Origin: Microbotryum silenes-acaulis
Taxonomy: Eukaryota; Basidiomycota; Microbotryomycetes; Microbotryales; Microbotryaceae
Direction: 5' to 3'
Assembly (NCBI GenBank): GCA_003665825.1
Contig: QPFY01000015.1
Span: forward strand, 496,001 to 560,000
DNA: 64,000 bases
Position 1 is the stretch's first letter, and each line of letters starts with the position of its first letter. Shown here in pieces: positions 34,632-45,273 of this stretch. The position numbers and the translations under genes were made by a program. The notes under the pieces are model-generated. The model did no database searches, was not told the origin of the DNA, and saw only the letters and a program-made list of their open reading frames with translations.

Positions 34632-36520
34632 TCATTCGGAATAAGCGGCATCCTCTTCGGAAGGCTTCTCAATCTGTGGAGGCAAGATTGCCGCAACGTG
34701 GAGTAGAGCAGAGCGTCAGTGACTGACTCGTGATTACCCGCCATCGTGATTGAGCAAACAACTTGCCATTCTCTTGATCTGCAACAATTGCACAATGTGG
34801 GAATAAAATAGTTAGCTCTGATGCAGGGGGAAGAACTCGTTCTGTGACCCACCTTTTCGTAGACAGTGAAAACGACGGCTTGGCCCGGAGCCACACGTGC
34901 CACACGCGGGGTGATTCCCTTCACAAAGCCAATGCACAAGATGTCAGCGCCGAGGCAACAGTCAGGTGTGCTCGCCCTGTGACTCACCTTATAGAAGGCA
35001 GATGGACCTGGGACGGGCAAAAGGAAATGTGTTCATTGCCAAGCTCCAGCCAAGTGATCGCGCCTCGTCATGGAGCCTACCTTCTTCTTTGAACATTTGG
35101 CCAGCCACTTTGGTAAAACGGGTCCAACCATTCTCACCGGCCAGTGCGGTTGCGCGTTGGATACGGGTCCTAAAGCACAGCTGTCAGATCGAATGGAGCA
35201 ACGAGCGATCCATCCATCTCTCTTTGTCTTTACTCACTTGATCGTATCAATCGGAGCATTGGTGAAGGGACCCATGGCTCCCGAGATGAGTCCAATAATC
35301 GAGGTCTGCCACGCCGGCAGACCACCGTCCGGATACTGAGGCTGGTACGCTTGCAGCGCCTTTTTGAGCTCCGTATAAGCAGTGAAATTGGCCGCCTGCA
35401 TAGAAACGATGGACCGCATGAGTAACATGAACCATCTCAAGTGAGCATAAGCTTGCCCGCCACACGAACCTGGTTCGTGGATTGGCGAAGAGCGGTGAGC
35501 GCCACGCCCCGGTAAAGGGTCTTCGGGCCTTCTTCTCGCAGGATGACGAAGAGCGCATGCGCTGCGTTGCGGTATTTAGGGACATCGAGGGGGTCTGTCA
35601 TCGAGTGCACCTGCGCTTGCAGGCGAATCTTCACTACTTCCATCGGGCAGACGACCATGACGGCCTCTGTTACACCCGCGCCAAGACCGGCTGCGCGCGA
35701 CGTCAGAGTCCGAGTCCGTTTTGTCAGCCCGCTTTCTTATGTATGGTGGCGTGCCAATCCGATTACCGGGGCGGCTCACTCACCCATGAAGATGGCGGGG
35801 CTACTGACTTTCCCAGTTTCTTTGTTCTTCAAGAAATCCTTGTACATCTCGAAGGAGGCGAAACGGATGGCCATTTTTGGTACGATCCCAGTCACCACAG
35901 CGCCGAGTCCTTTGTAGAGCCCAAGCGGAGATTCTTTTTTGACGATGTGCATTCCTGTTGCGATGAAACCCCTGGCCTTGACCTGCATCATGAGCGCCTC
36001 GCCAAGTAGGTCAGCATTCAGTCACATTAGGCCGGCACAAACATGGCATGACCAGTGTTCCGCTGTCACCGACATCGGATCTTGCAACTCGGAGAGCCCG
36101 AGTAAAGGAACAGTACAGCAGAAAGAGGAAGCAAAAAAACCTACACCTTTTCCCCTTGAACTCCGCGATAGTTGCATCCGCACCCTAATGCATCGTATTT
36201 CAACGATCAGCTTCGTTCTTCGGGGGCCGGACCGCCGGCGTGCATGCGCTGTCCGGGACCGCGCCTAGAGAAACACACAAACATACTTGATGGTATCGAG
36301 CCAGTCTGAGCGTTGTCAGATGCGAGATAGAACGTTGATGTTGCCCTGTCAGTGTTGCAAATCCTAGCAGGCGGCAGGCGGGCACGTGAGCGCAGGCCAG
36401 GGACTCACGACACGCCAAAGCCTCGGAGAGACCGGCTCCACCTCCGGCTAACAAATGCACTCCCAGGGACGTCTTCTTCTTGGCCACGACGGGCTTGGGA
36501 GATGAAGTGGTCGATGACAT
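34632..36520 (-). CDS. SFC1: Mitochondrial succinate-fumarate carrier
   Basis: Inner-membrane SLC25 carrier that imports cytosolic succinate in exchange for fumarate, linking the glyoxylate cycle to gluconeogenesis. Eleven minus-strand exons: 36520-36409, 36305-36287, 36184-36145, 35997-35784, 35690-35470, 35395-35238, 35169-35081, 35007-34988, 34918-34853, 34778-34767, 34673-34632 (330 residues). Threefold carrier repeats are visible, with VVCPMEVVKIR (repeat 2) and NAPIDTIKTRIQ (repeat 3). Orthologue-specific blocks are GLYKGLGAVVTGIVPKMAIRF, SIIGLISGAMGPFTNAPID and GITPRVARVAPGQAVVFTVYE. The first signature reads HWLDTIK, with Trp for the normally invariant Pro, on a 19-nt exon. Exons of 20 and 12 nt follow. 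The last intron appears to use a GC donor (ATG|GCAAGT). Confidence 0.92.
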
Positions 36521-37476
36521 GATGCTCGAAGTTCAATACGTTTGCAAGCAGTGGCAGGGAAGAGCCAAGCAGTGAAAGTGAAGTGGTCCGATCGCGGGCT
36601 CGGGATGTCTTGAGACGTCTGCGAGTGGGGGAAATGTCGCGTGTCAAGTGTCAGTGTGAGCAGGGTCCTTTGCGTCTGCAACAACCGGAACGAGCATCTT
36701 CGGTGCGGTACACGCACTTGGTCGGGCTGATTGGGATTTTTGTTGTCCGTACGCAAGAAATCGGTTGCGGTCCGCCGAGACCACTGTGAGGAAGCGGGAA
36801 GCAGCAAGCGCGGGCGGAAGCTGAGGAGGCCGGCCGGCCGGGCGAGGCCGGAGGGAGTCGGCCGCCCACCCCGATGGCGCCCCCTACCTCCCGCTACGAC
36901 CGTCCTCGCTGGCCTAGCTCACTGAGCTCGCCGGGTCGGGATAGCTAGTTGCCGTGCATCGTGCCTACCTAGGGACCGGTCTCTGTTGCCAATCTTCGAC
37001 ATGCTTATCTACCTCAATTCACCAAAACTGAAGAACCAATTCGAACCCGTGAGATTTTTGAACAAAAACGGTGGGTGCTAGTAGCGCTTGGGAAAAACGG
37101 AAAAGAAGCCCATCACCGTCCTCCAAACGTGATTGTACAAAACCTGCGCTAGAAGCTGAAAGATCTACTACTGCCAAGTAACCAAGGTGTTGGCAACCTT
37201 CAACTTTCGGCTCTCGGGGCGATGAGTATTTCAGACTGTAAGAGCTCCGCAGATGGCCAAGCTCACCGGTATTTTGATTTGCCGACCGGGCGGGAAAGTG
37301 CCGGATACACTTATACCTCTCCACGGGAACAAGCCTTGACCCCCTACACGCCAGGAAAACATTCCGTGCCCAGAAATGCGCAGCTAAACCATAGAAACTA
37401 TGTTCTCGCACAGCGTGGAGAGCGGCGCATTACTCTTTACTCTAACTAGTTATTTTGTTATTTTTTATTTGGTAGA
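36521..37476. other. Intergenic region, SFC1 promoter
   Basis: About 950 bp. The left part is the SFC1 5' region. 36800-36900 is strongly GC-rich (GGCCGGCCGGGCGAGGCCGG). 37000-37476 turns AT-richer, towards the Helitron 3' end. No supported gene. Confidence 0.45.
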
Positions 37477-37487
37477 CTAGGTGCGGC

Positions 37488-37504
37488 GGCGCGCTCCGCG
37501 CGCC
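37488..37504 (-). repeat. Helitron 3'-terminal hairpin
   Basis: GGCGCGC-TCC-GCGCGCC on the plus strand: a 7-bp perfect stem with a 3-nt loop, seven bases from the CTAG end at 37477-37480. Confidence 0.7.
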
Positions 37505-37765
37505 ACCTCCCACCGTAACCGTTGACCCGCTGCAATGTGATGTACTTTGCTGCAACAGCTGCGGTACTGTTGAGTAACGGAAGCGTAGTGGTTGAAGTCG
37601 GGAGAGAAGAGCGCGACGACGATCAAATGTACAGAGCCTTCATTTCATCACTGAACTACTTTTTTGTTCTCTGGGAGCCCGATGATGGGCTCAGACCGTC
37701 GTCGAGACCCGCGTCGAGTGTGGACCTTTTCACGGGTGCCTCCCGACATCGACATCCCTCACCTG

Positions 37766-38686
37766 CTACATTACAAAAACTATGCTTTCTGTTACATTAT
37801 CCGCTTCTCCGTTCTCAGTCTGATGAAGCAAAACTCTGACACCGTCCACATTCGTTGCTCGGGACAACGCGACATACAACTGGCCGTGAGAAAAGACGGG
37901 CGTCTCCAGACACACTCTTACCTGTTGAGACTCTGAAGGTACTCGATCAAGAACAGTGATTCGTCTTGCAGCAGGTCGAGCACCATGTCGTTGATCTGAT
38001 CCACCTGCGAATTTTTGGGCGCCAGAATTGCTCGATCTCGGAAGTATTCGACTTTTTCGCCTATTGACATATTGTCCAGTTCGAGCGCGGGGACGGGATA
38101 AACGTGACTGATTAACCCGGATCTGTTCCTCGTGGTCGCCGGCAGGAGAAGCTCACGTGGGAGCGCGATAGAGTTTTCTGTTTTGTTCGCCGAGCCGTCT
38201 CCAACTCCTAAGAGCCAATCTGCAAAGTCCTGTGCGTTTGCCCGTTCCGTTTCGGTCATGCGGTCTGCAGCGGCCAGAAGATGCATGTTTGTCTGCGCTT
38301 GCACCGTGCCGCTGTTAGTATAGGGTCTAAAAGTCAGGCAAGGACTGCTACTTACAGAGAGATGCAGCACTTCAACTTCCCCCCAGAGGTCAGCATTCAT
38401 GATGCAAGCGTCGACGATTTCTGCAGGCGATGACTTGGGAATAACGGGAAGGCATTGCTTCGAATCCCCTGTGATGTTACAGTCCAACCGGTCAGTTAGT
38501 CATGCTGCCCTGCGTTTTGCTTTTGAAAGATTGGCACACACCTGCCAACACGAAGGTCACTCCACCGAACCGAGCCGTTGAGGATCTGCCACGGGATGGT
38601 GAGCCGCAATGCACGGAACCAGAGCCTGTTTTTCTGCGTGATTCGTTACAACTATCAGTATTCTTGCTGTTGTCCATCTGTAGCAA
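37766..38686 (-). pseudogene. Helitron/Pif1-like helicase with internal deletion
   Basis: Minus-strand reading gives, in order, TARFGGVTFVLAG then, after an intron, [20 protein letters not shown] (Walker B-side block of Helitron helicases); EVEVLHLS; after another intron, [12 protein letters not shown] and [37 protein letters not shown]; and EYLQSLN. A few bases further on (37906-37766) the C-terminal motif PVFSHGQLYVALSRATNVDG ends in a stop. In intact helicases some 120-150 residues separate EYLQSLN from that last motif, so they have been deleted here. The ATP-binding P-loop region upstream is not recognisable. The element therefore cannot encode a working helicase. Confidence 0.7.
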
Positions 38687-39540
38687 TGGCAGTGAAGACT
38701 CACATTTAGTGTCCCAATGACCCGGATTCTCAACCGTACGAAGTCAATCCTTCCGCTGTGTCACTGAAGTCCAATGTCTGTTTTTCGCATCAGTTTTCCG
38801 TCATATCTAAGACTGCACAGCCATTCAAGGGATAACTCACGCATGCAGTGTCACCAGCTGATGGTGAAGAAAAACAACTCGAGGGTTGACATTCAAAGAG
38901 GACGTGTTGAAGGGAATTGCTGCTCGGTAGTTTTCCATTAGCTCCTGAACAATCCCACACCAAGAGCACAGTTCATGAAGTTACTTACTCGAATCCGTAG
39001 CTATGCTGCATGCCGCAGCCATTTCTTGAGAAAACTTGTCCCGTATTCGTTGCAGAGCTTCCACGACGACCCCTTCGAATGTCGCGAGCTCGAGGTGGCG
39101 ATGGGATGAGGTGCGATGGGTAAGGTGTGAAGAGCGGGAGAAAGATGGAGAAGCCTGCGCCTCAGTTTAAACCGGGCTCATAGAATGTCGCGGAAGGCCG
39201 CGGAACGTCGTGGAGTGAAGCCCAGTGTCGGCAAGCCGTGACACGCTGGCGGGGCCCCTAACGGCGGAATTGGCGCACTGGCCGACACTACCCGAGGTCT
39301 GGAGCTGCTTCAAAGCGTGGACGAACGAATCTCAAGCCCGGAAATGAAGGACTGCGGGCCCGTCGCACTCGCCGTGCGACATTGAGACTGCATGCTGCCG
39401 GTGCAGATCGACTTGCCGATCCATTTTGCACGACGTCGTGTTGATCGATTTCGCGCTCCTGCTTCTCGCGAAGGCGTCGTTGCCGCTGAGCTTCGGATCT
39501 GCGATTGTTCGAGGTTGTTGGCGGCGCTGACTGTGCCATT

Positions 39541-41288
39541 CCATTAGAGCGGAGGTCGGGTTGTGCGGAGGAGCCGACTCGCTGGCGGCGCGCTCAGTTT
39601 TTTTTTTGTATCAGCCTCGCGGGCGCGCTCAGGTCGCTCACGTTGCCGACGTGTTTGCTGCCCCTGTGCTCTCCGACGTCTCCGTGAAAATGGTCGCACT
39701 GGAGTTTCCTGTACGTGAATGTTTGCAGATGACACATCTCGGCGGTGGCAGGAACTGGATGATTGAAGGAACTACGCTACGATGTGGTAGACACGCAAAA
39801 CAGGTCGTCTCAGTCTACTTCGGGAAGCAGAGGCTAGGGTCATGTGCCAGGCTGCTTTGATGGGAAATGGAACCTCGGCGAACGTTGGAACGTCGGCGAA
39901 CGTAGACGAAACGGTTTGTTGCTGGCCGACCCATGCTGAAACAGCGCTAGCTAGCTGGGACAGCTGGGACGCACTGGACCGAGAGCTGCCTATGACGTCA
40001 CGCCACGTGGTTGTTCTTTGACGTTCTTTGTGTAGACGACAGTTATTGTTTTTAGTAGTTTGTAGATTTCAGTAACAGTATAATTATATTAATACCTAGA
40101 AACCTTCGGAAAAGTCGGAGGGAATGCTTTTACGCACACTGGCAGAAGCCAGTAGTGTAGGACTCATTGACCCTGCATCAGGATCAACCATACCTACTAA
40201 AACCCCCTTGGGTGGCTTACAGAGACACAAGGCGACCCTTGGACTCCTGAATAGACGCTCGAAGCTCCTCGAATTCCGTTTCGGTGATCGGTTCCAAAGG
40301 ATCCGACGAGAATCGGCGGCGGCGACAGAGCTTCCAGATCGAGTGGAAGAAGAGGACTCGTAGTTCGACAAGTCGACGTTCCGAGCGAGACACGGCTGGA
40401 CACACGAAGTCCACGAAGTTGGGGTCAGCTCTTTACTCTTGACTAACTAGTAAAAAAAAGTGTGAGTTAAGGTATGTACCTAAAATTGCTATTTTTGAGT
40501 AGGTGGTGGCCCGGAGGGCCGCCTGTGGCAAATGTACCAGCATACTGTTTTGTCTGCCGCACCTACCTGGGGTGCCCATGTTTCGATCAGAAGTCATGTA
40601 CAAACTCTGTGATGACTTTTGTATTTTTCGCGCCGTTCCAACGAAGCTACAGCGCTCCCAGTATTTTCCTTCTTTTTTTCGTTGACGTAAACCAGTACTT
40701 ACACTTTATTGTATTTAATGGAAGGCGAACACGTGGGTCTGCATGACACTTCTACAGAGGTCAGGCGTGGTCCCGCTGTCGTTGACGCGCGCGCGCGGAC
40801 GGGGCTTACGCTGCGCGATGCGCCGTCAGTCACGTGACGTGTTGACTACATTGCGACACTGGTTTCAGGGGCTCGACAACGACATGAGGTTCGAGGGGGT
40901 ATAGGTGCTCCCGCGCTACTCTTATTCTTTCATTTTCCCTTCCTGCACTGGGACGGAACGACGAAGCGCGGATAACCATCCGGGTTTCAAGCGCGATTGT
41001 TTGAAGCCAAGTTGGACCGACCGACTCTGCGACGACGTTTTGGGCAACAAGCAACGGGCGGTTGTCCTGCTGTTACGGCGATGAATGGATGTTCGTTCCT
41101 TTGCTCACCTTCGTATTGTGTTTTTTCACCTCTGCTCAATCCAATTCTCCTGCTATTTGAATTTCATCATCCCGTTGATTTTACGGGTTCCCACTGGTCC
41201 ACGAAAAAAAAGAATGCAAGCCACGCAGAATCGCGCAGGCCGCGACGCGTAACGATGCAGTTCAATTTCATGCGCTGGTGGCTCCTAT
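39541..41288. other. Gene-poor accessory interval
   Basis: About 1.75 kb with no gene I can support. It holds a poly-T run (39599-39608), an AT-rich patch (40030-40100), a minus-strand frame 40414-40217 with an acidic segment (SDPLEPITETEFEELRASIQ) of unknown origin, a second Helitron-like hairpin at 40508-40520, and a poly-A run at 41204-41211. It is probably old transposon debris plus the 3' UTR of the pinin-like gene. Confidence 0.45.
40496..40523 (-). repeat. Helitron-end-like hairpin
   Basis: GGCCC-GGA-GGGCC stem-loop (40508-40520). On the minus strand it is followed by ACCACCTAC|T, paralleling the CGCACCTAG|T end at 37477. The terminal tetranucleotide is CTAC, not CTRR, so this is at best a mutated end. 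Confidence 0.35.
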
Positions 41289-42456
41289 CTAGTACTCGAC
41301 TTCTTCCTCGCCGCGCTCCACCGACCCAACCCTGGGCCGTAGCGCGTCAACTACCGGCGACCGGTCCCTCTTGACGTCATTGACGTCATTGACTTGCACC
41401 TCGTTGTCGCCACTGCCGATGAGTCCCTGTGCAGCCGAGATTTGATCTTGAGAGGTTTCCTCAGCTTGGTCTTTGGCCTCAACGTTCTCTTGTAGCCGTA
41501 ACGCCTTTTTCTTCATCTCGTCAATGTTGCCCTTTTCCACGCGGCTGTGTGCGAGCCATTCTGATTCTGCTTTCTTGATGCGGCGCTCGACATCCGCGAC
41601 TTGATCATCCAGCTCGTTCTCTTGACACTTCAGGAGGCGGAATGGCAGGTAGAAGATGGGTCTTTGTCTATCTTGAGATACTATATGCTGTGATGAAAGA
41701 AGCTGGGTCGTATTGGGCAAAGACACCATATCGGAAGGTCCTGGCCGATTGGACTTCGAGGGCGCGGCGTATAAAAACTCGGCTAGGTCGAGCTCGATTT
41801 CGTGTTGGGTTTGCATCTGGCAAATTCGAGACACGACGTGAGGACCGTCACCACCAGAGACCATCCGGTACGAAGAGCGTTGTCAAAAGGAAAGGACTGA
41901 CCGTTGCCTCCCACCTGGCCAGCTCCTCCTCCTTCAGCGAAATCGCGAGTACCAGGTCTCTCGCCTCTTTCGATCGATCCCGCTGGTCCATCATATGCTT
42001 CCTTTCGTCATGCAACTTTCTGTAAAGCTTATCCTCAAGTTGTTGTCGCTTCTTGGCCGCTTCGGATGTTTTGCTCGTGCCAGCTTGCTTCAGGGTATCC
42101 TGCAAGAGACCAAACAATCGACGTCCTCGCTTCTGACTCTCGTCCGCGACAATGCCAGATGCCTTTCGTTTTCTTGAAGCGAGTTCGTCTTGAGATTCTA
42201 TCAGCGCGCGACCATTCCTGGCCCCGTCTTCTGAATGGATGGGTTGTGGGAGAGTGTTCGTCGCGGTTTCCGTCGCTGGCAAGTCGACTCCGCTGCCAGA
42301 GGCAACGGCTACAGAAAATGCCCCGGGAGAGAGGGTATCGATGGAGGCCTGTTCTATAATGGTGCCTCCCGGAGATCCCGCTTCGTCCATGCTGTCATGA
42401 AGTGATCCTTGGCCGGGGCAGTCGACCGTGGCATCCTTCAGGTCTGTTGTCGTCAT
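41289..42456 (-). CDS. Pinin/SDK/memA domain protein
   Basis: Probable splicing or exon-junction-associated nuclear protein. Two exons: 42456-41902 and 41816-41289 (360 residues). An acidic/Ser N-terminus with a basic SRKRKA patch leads to the pinin core: KRGRRLFGLLQDTLKQA, EAAKKRQQLEDKLYRKLHDE, a long charged helix (RDRSKEARDLVLAISLKEEE), then PIFYLPFRLLKCQE, the block that ends the domain in fungi. A second coiled coil (VERRIKKAESEW) and an acidic tail follow. The frame is open across a possible small additional intron near 41729-41673, which I left unspliced. Pinin homologues bind SR proteins and the ASAP/PSAP complex. That partner set is family knowledge, not seen here. Confidence 0.82.
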
Positions 42457-43110
42457 CGGCGATCAAAAATGTGGTGCGTATGGGTGCACAGCGTTAAGCT
42501 GACAACGGTGTTCGAGAGCTACTGTGTCGCGCTGTGATAATAACGAAGGTGCAGTCGGACTTGCGATAGTGCGACTTGAAGCGATAGATGAAGCCCCAAG
42601 CGCAGGATGGGCGCCATCTACGGGGCCTGCGAGGACTGGCGACGACAGGCGAAGACCAGCGACAAGGACAAATACGGCCATTATCTGAGGACGAAGCAAT
42701 TTCGCTTCTCTGAAAACCTTCTTGTCCGCAGATGCGAAGACACGCGCAACTTGCTGTATTTCTGGCCACTTGTTAGATCGAAGGTTGGGATGTAGAACGA
42801 AAAGCCGGGAGTTGAAGGGTACCTTTTCAAGCATGAAGAGTTTCCCGGTGCAGCGGGCGACGAACGCAGATTCAGGCTACACCTCTGTCGCGCTACCGGT
42901 CGGTCGTAGAGACCTTGTCGTACCATTGTGCGATGAAGGGCACGGGCGAAGAAGAAAAGTGTTTTTTGCTCAACAACACATTCTACTGGTAGCGCAGATC
43001 GTTCACGCCATCGGCATTTCAGGAAGCGTGCCGGGGAGTTAGAGCAGTCTCGTCCGCGGCCCTGATAGCATACCAAGCCAAAACGTGTTCGAGTGCGGGT
43101 TCTGCACGAG
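42457..43110. other. Intergenic region
   Basis: About 650 bp between two minus-strand genes: promoter of the pinin-like gene and 3' region of the next. Several frames stay open here on both strands, including an ATG-started minus frame 42834-42463. None shows family features. Confidence 0.4.
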
Positions 43111-44362
43111 TCACAGCAATCGCAAATCCAAGTCGTGTTGCAAGGCTGCCAGTGAAAAAGGCTCCGGCTCCTCCGGATCTAACTCTATTCCGGCTGCACA
43201 CCCCATTGCGCTTGACGGGAGAGCGGGCAGGTGCGCCGAAAACGGTTGGCCGTGGTCGTGGGCCTGCGTCGCCTGACCCAGTCCGCCATGCCTGGTTGAT
43301 TCAGCAGAGGTACTGAAAAAATGACCAGACAGCGGTGCCGACACACTCCTGATTGGCGCATCGAAACCAGGCAAGGAGTCGGGTGAAAATGCTTCATCCC
43401 ATTGTTTCCTATCGGCAGATGCGAACGCGGCGGGATGCAGATGAGTCTGTTCTTGAGGAAGCCAGATGAAATCCCTCCAGTGATCATGAGTAGGCGACTC
43501 GATGTGGTGAAGCTCCGTGACGAATGGAGGAGCTTCTTCTTCAGAGTAGCGAGATCTTGTACTGAGGTCGTTGTGATCGTGCATGCGAGGCAGCGCAAAA
43601 ACATCGATCCACGGAGTGGTCCGTCGAAAAAGCTGTGTATGCTGCAGCATCGGGGGGAGACGATGAAAAGGGGTGACTTCGGCTAAGAGGATAGGAACTG
43701 TCGGTTCGCGGCACAGGAGATCGCCGAGACACCGCAGATCAGGGTTGACTGCGTTTGCTAGGGTGGCTCGACGAGCGCCAATTTGGCCGTCTAGACCGGG
43801 CCTCTGCCGTGAATGCAACGGGCGATGAATCCGATTCAGCTCTCCATCCATCGCTTTTTCACGTGTCAATGCCCACTAAGCAGGGCGGACTCTGTCAGCT
43901 CGACAAGTGATCTGACGTCCGACCTGGGGATCCAGCGACGGCGCTTACCCTCTTGCGCGATGTCGCGGGCCCATGCTCGCTCGAGCCGTCGCGCAGGAGG
44001 GTCGAGGGGGCCTGAATAGACCTCTTGTTTCGATCCGGAACTTGTGGGCCGTACCAATCCTCGCCAGACCCTGTGGACATGGCCCGACCGGAATGATCCA
44101 GGACCTTGGATTGGACGATGGGCAGGAATTTGGGAAAATCACAATCAGCCCTGGCATAGGCACTCGAGGTGGTCGCCCGACCTCATGCTGGGATATGACT
44201 CACCTCTAGCCTTTGCAAGGTGTCTCTCGCCTCGACATTGGTGGACGACTCTGCACAACGCCCTGCCGTACGAGCTCCGAAGTTCAGCCGTGGCGCGCTG
44301 TTGCCGTTTCCCCAGAATGGACTTGAACCCTCCGCCTCCGAGCAGGACAAGGACAAGCCCAT
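43111..44362 (-). CDS. Unidentified three-exon protein
   Basis: I do not recognise the product. Three exons join in phase 0: 44362-44204, 44104-43949, 43875-43111, with clean donors (GAG|GTGAGT, AGG|GTAAGC) and acceptors (CCAAG, CTTAG), giving 359 residues. The first two exons are Ser/Gly/Asp-rich and look disordered (SGSGEDWYGPQVPDRNKRS). The last exon is His/Pro-rich and lacks transmembrane segments. It contains HHIESPTHDHWRDFIWLP and a Pro/Glu patch before the LRLL terminus. The start (first ATG of the open frame) is tentative. A further 5' exon ending near 44400 is possible. Consistent phases are the main argument that this is a gene. Confidence 0.5.
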
Positions 44363-44744
44363 GCACGCCGACTCGTCGAGCCCACTTGACAAAGCGCCAC
44401 CGATCTTTCACGTAGTGCGACCAAATGTCGGACGAAAGCGCGATCCGCCAGCGAGCACCGAGAGATCAAGCTTCGGTAGCGTATCCTGACAGCGACTCGA
44501 GATCCGAAACACCGGCCAGGGATCAGGAAGTGACGTCTCCTGACACCAAAACCTGCTGACTCGGTCTCGCAGAGGGTTAAAGAATTATCTGCTTGACTTC
44601 CGCCAGCTTGAGCGAAACCAAGCTGGGGCCGTGGAACCAGTGCGAGCGATCGTTTCGAGCCAGCCCACGATCACGCGTGAGTCAAGCACAGAGTTCCACC
44701 GGTGCATCTATGCTCGCTCACAAATTCGCGACGAGTCGTTTCAA
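44363..44744. other. Intergenic region
   Basis: About 380 bp upstream of the unidentified gene, bordering the palindrome. No supported feature. Confidence 0.4.
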
Positions 44745-44925
44745 CATCAGCAAAATGGGCACTCGGCGCGCACCGCTTAAAGGCGCTTAAGCCCCGCTTA
44801 AGGACGCTTAAGGACGCTTAACAAGACGTCCTTAAGCCCCGCGTCTTGTTAAGCGTCCTTAAGCGTCCTTAAGCGGGGCTTAAGCGCCTTTAAGCGGTGC
44901 GCGCCGAGTGCCCATTTTGCTGATG
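44745..44925. repeat. Perfect 84-bp palindromic arms with 13-nt spacer
   Basis: Arms 44745-44828 and 44842-44925 are exact reverse complements; the spacer is 44829-44841. Inside each arm the unit GCTTAAGG(A)C recurs three to four times, so CTTAAG is reiterated throughout. No frame crosses it meaningfully. It could extrude as a cruciform or a very stable RNA hairpin. Confidence 0.97.
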
Positions 44926-45273
44926 AATGCAGTGTGCGTCACGGTCTGTCTGAGAGATTTATACTGTTCGGGCCTTGTAACATGCTATACGAGATGGTTC
45001 TAGAGTAGGTTTTCGATAAAGCTCGATAATTTGGTCTTACACCGCAATACCTACTACACTTGGATAGGGAATTTCGGTGTACGAATCCGCCCCACAACGG
45101 GGCAGAACGGGCTTTTCGAGACGCGCCAGTGACCGACACTCCTCGGTGATCGATCCGAGTCGGCGGCCCCAACAGACGCCGAGTCGAATTCCAGCCTATC
45201 GATGTCTGTTCTTTTTTTTTTGTCCACTCGACTTGTCGCGCACATCGCACCGCCAGGCACCGCCTCGACTTGA
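44926..45273. other. Cyclin-gene promoter region
   Basis: About 350 bp. It includes a pyrimidine-rich run with nine consecutive T (45212-45220) about 55 bp before the ATG used for the cyclin. No other feature. Confidence 0.45.

Larger units (their letters stand above)
37477..39540 (-). mobile_element. Decayed Helitron, 3' end and helicase; 5' end not located
   Basis: On the minus strand the segment ends with a GC hairpin (stem 37488-37494/37498-37504), then a short spacer and CTAG followed by T. This is the structure expected at a Helitron 3' terminus. Upstream lies a Pif1/Helitron-type helicase remnant. At 39539-39288 a minus frame (SEAQRQRRLREKQEREID) could be part of the N-terminal Rep/accessory region. 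The right-hand limit is a guess. The middle (38700-39250) is scrambled and unassigned. Confidence 0.6.

Noticed and set aside
42463..42834. ATG-started minus-strand frame upstream of the pinin-like gene
   Set aside because: The product has no recognisable domain, overlaps equally long frames in both directions, and abuts the next start by a few bases. I could not support it.
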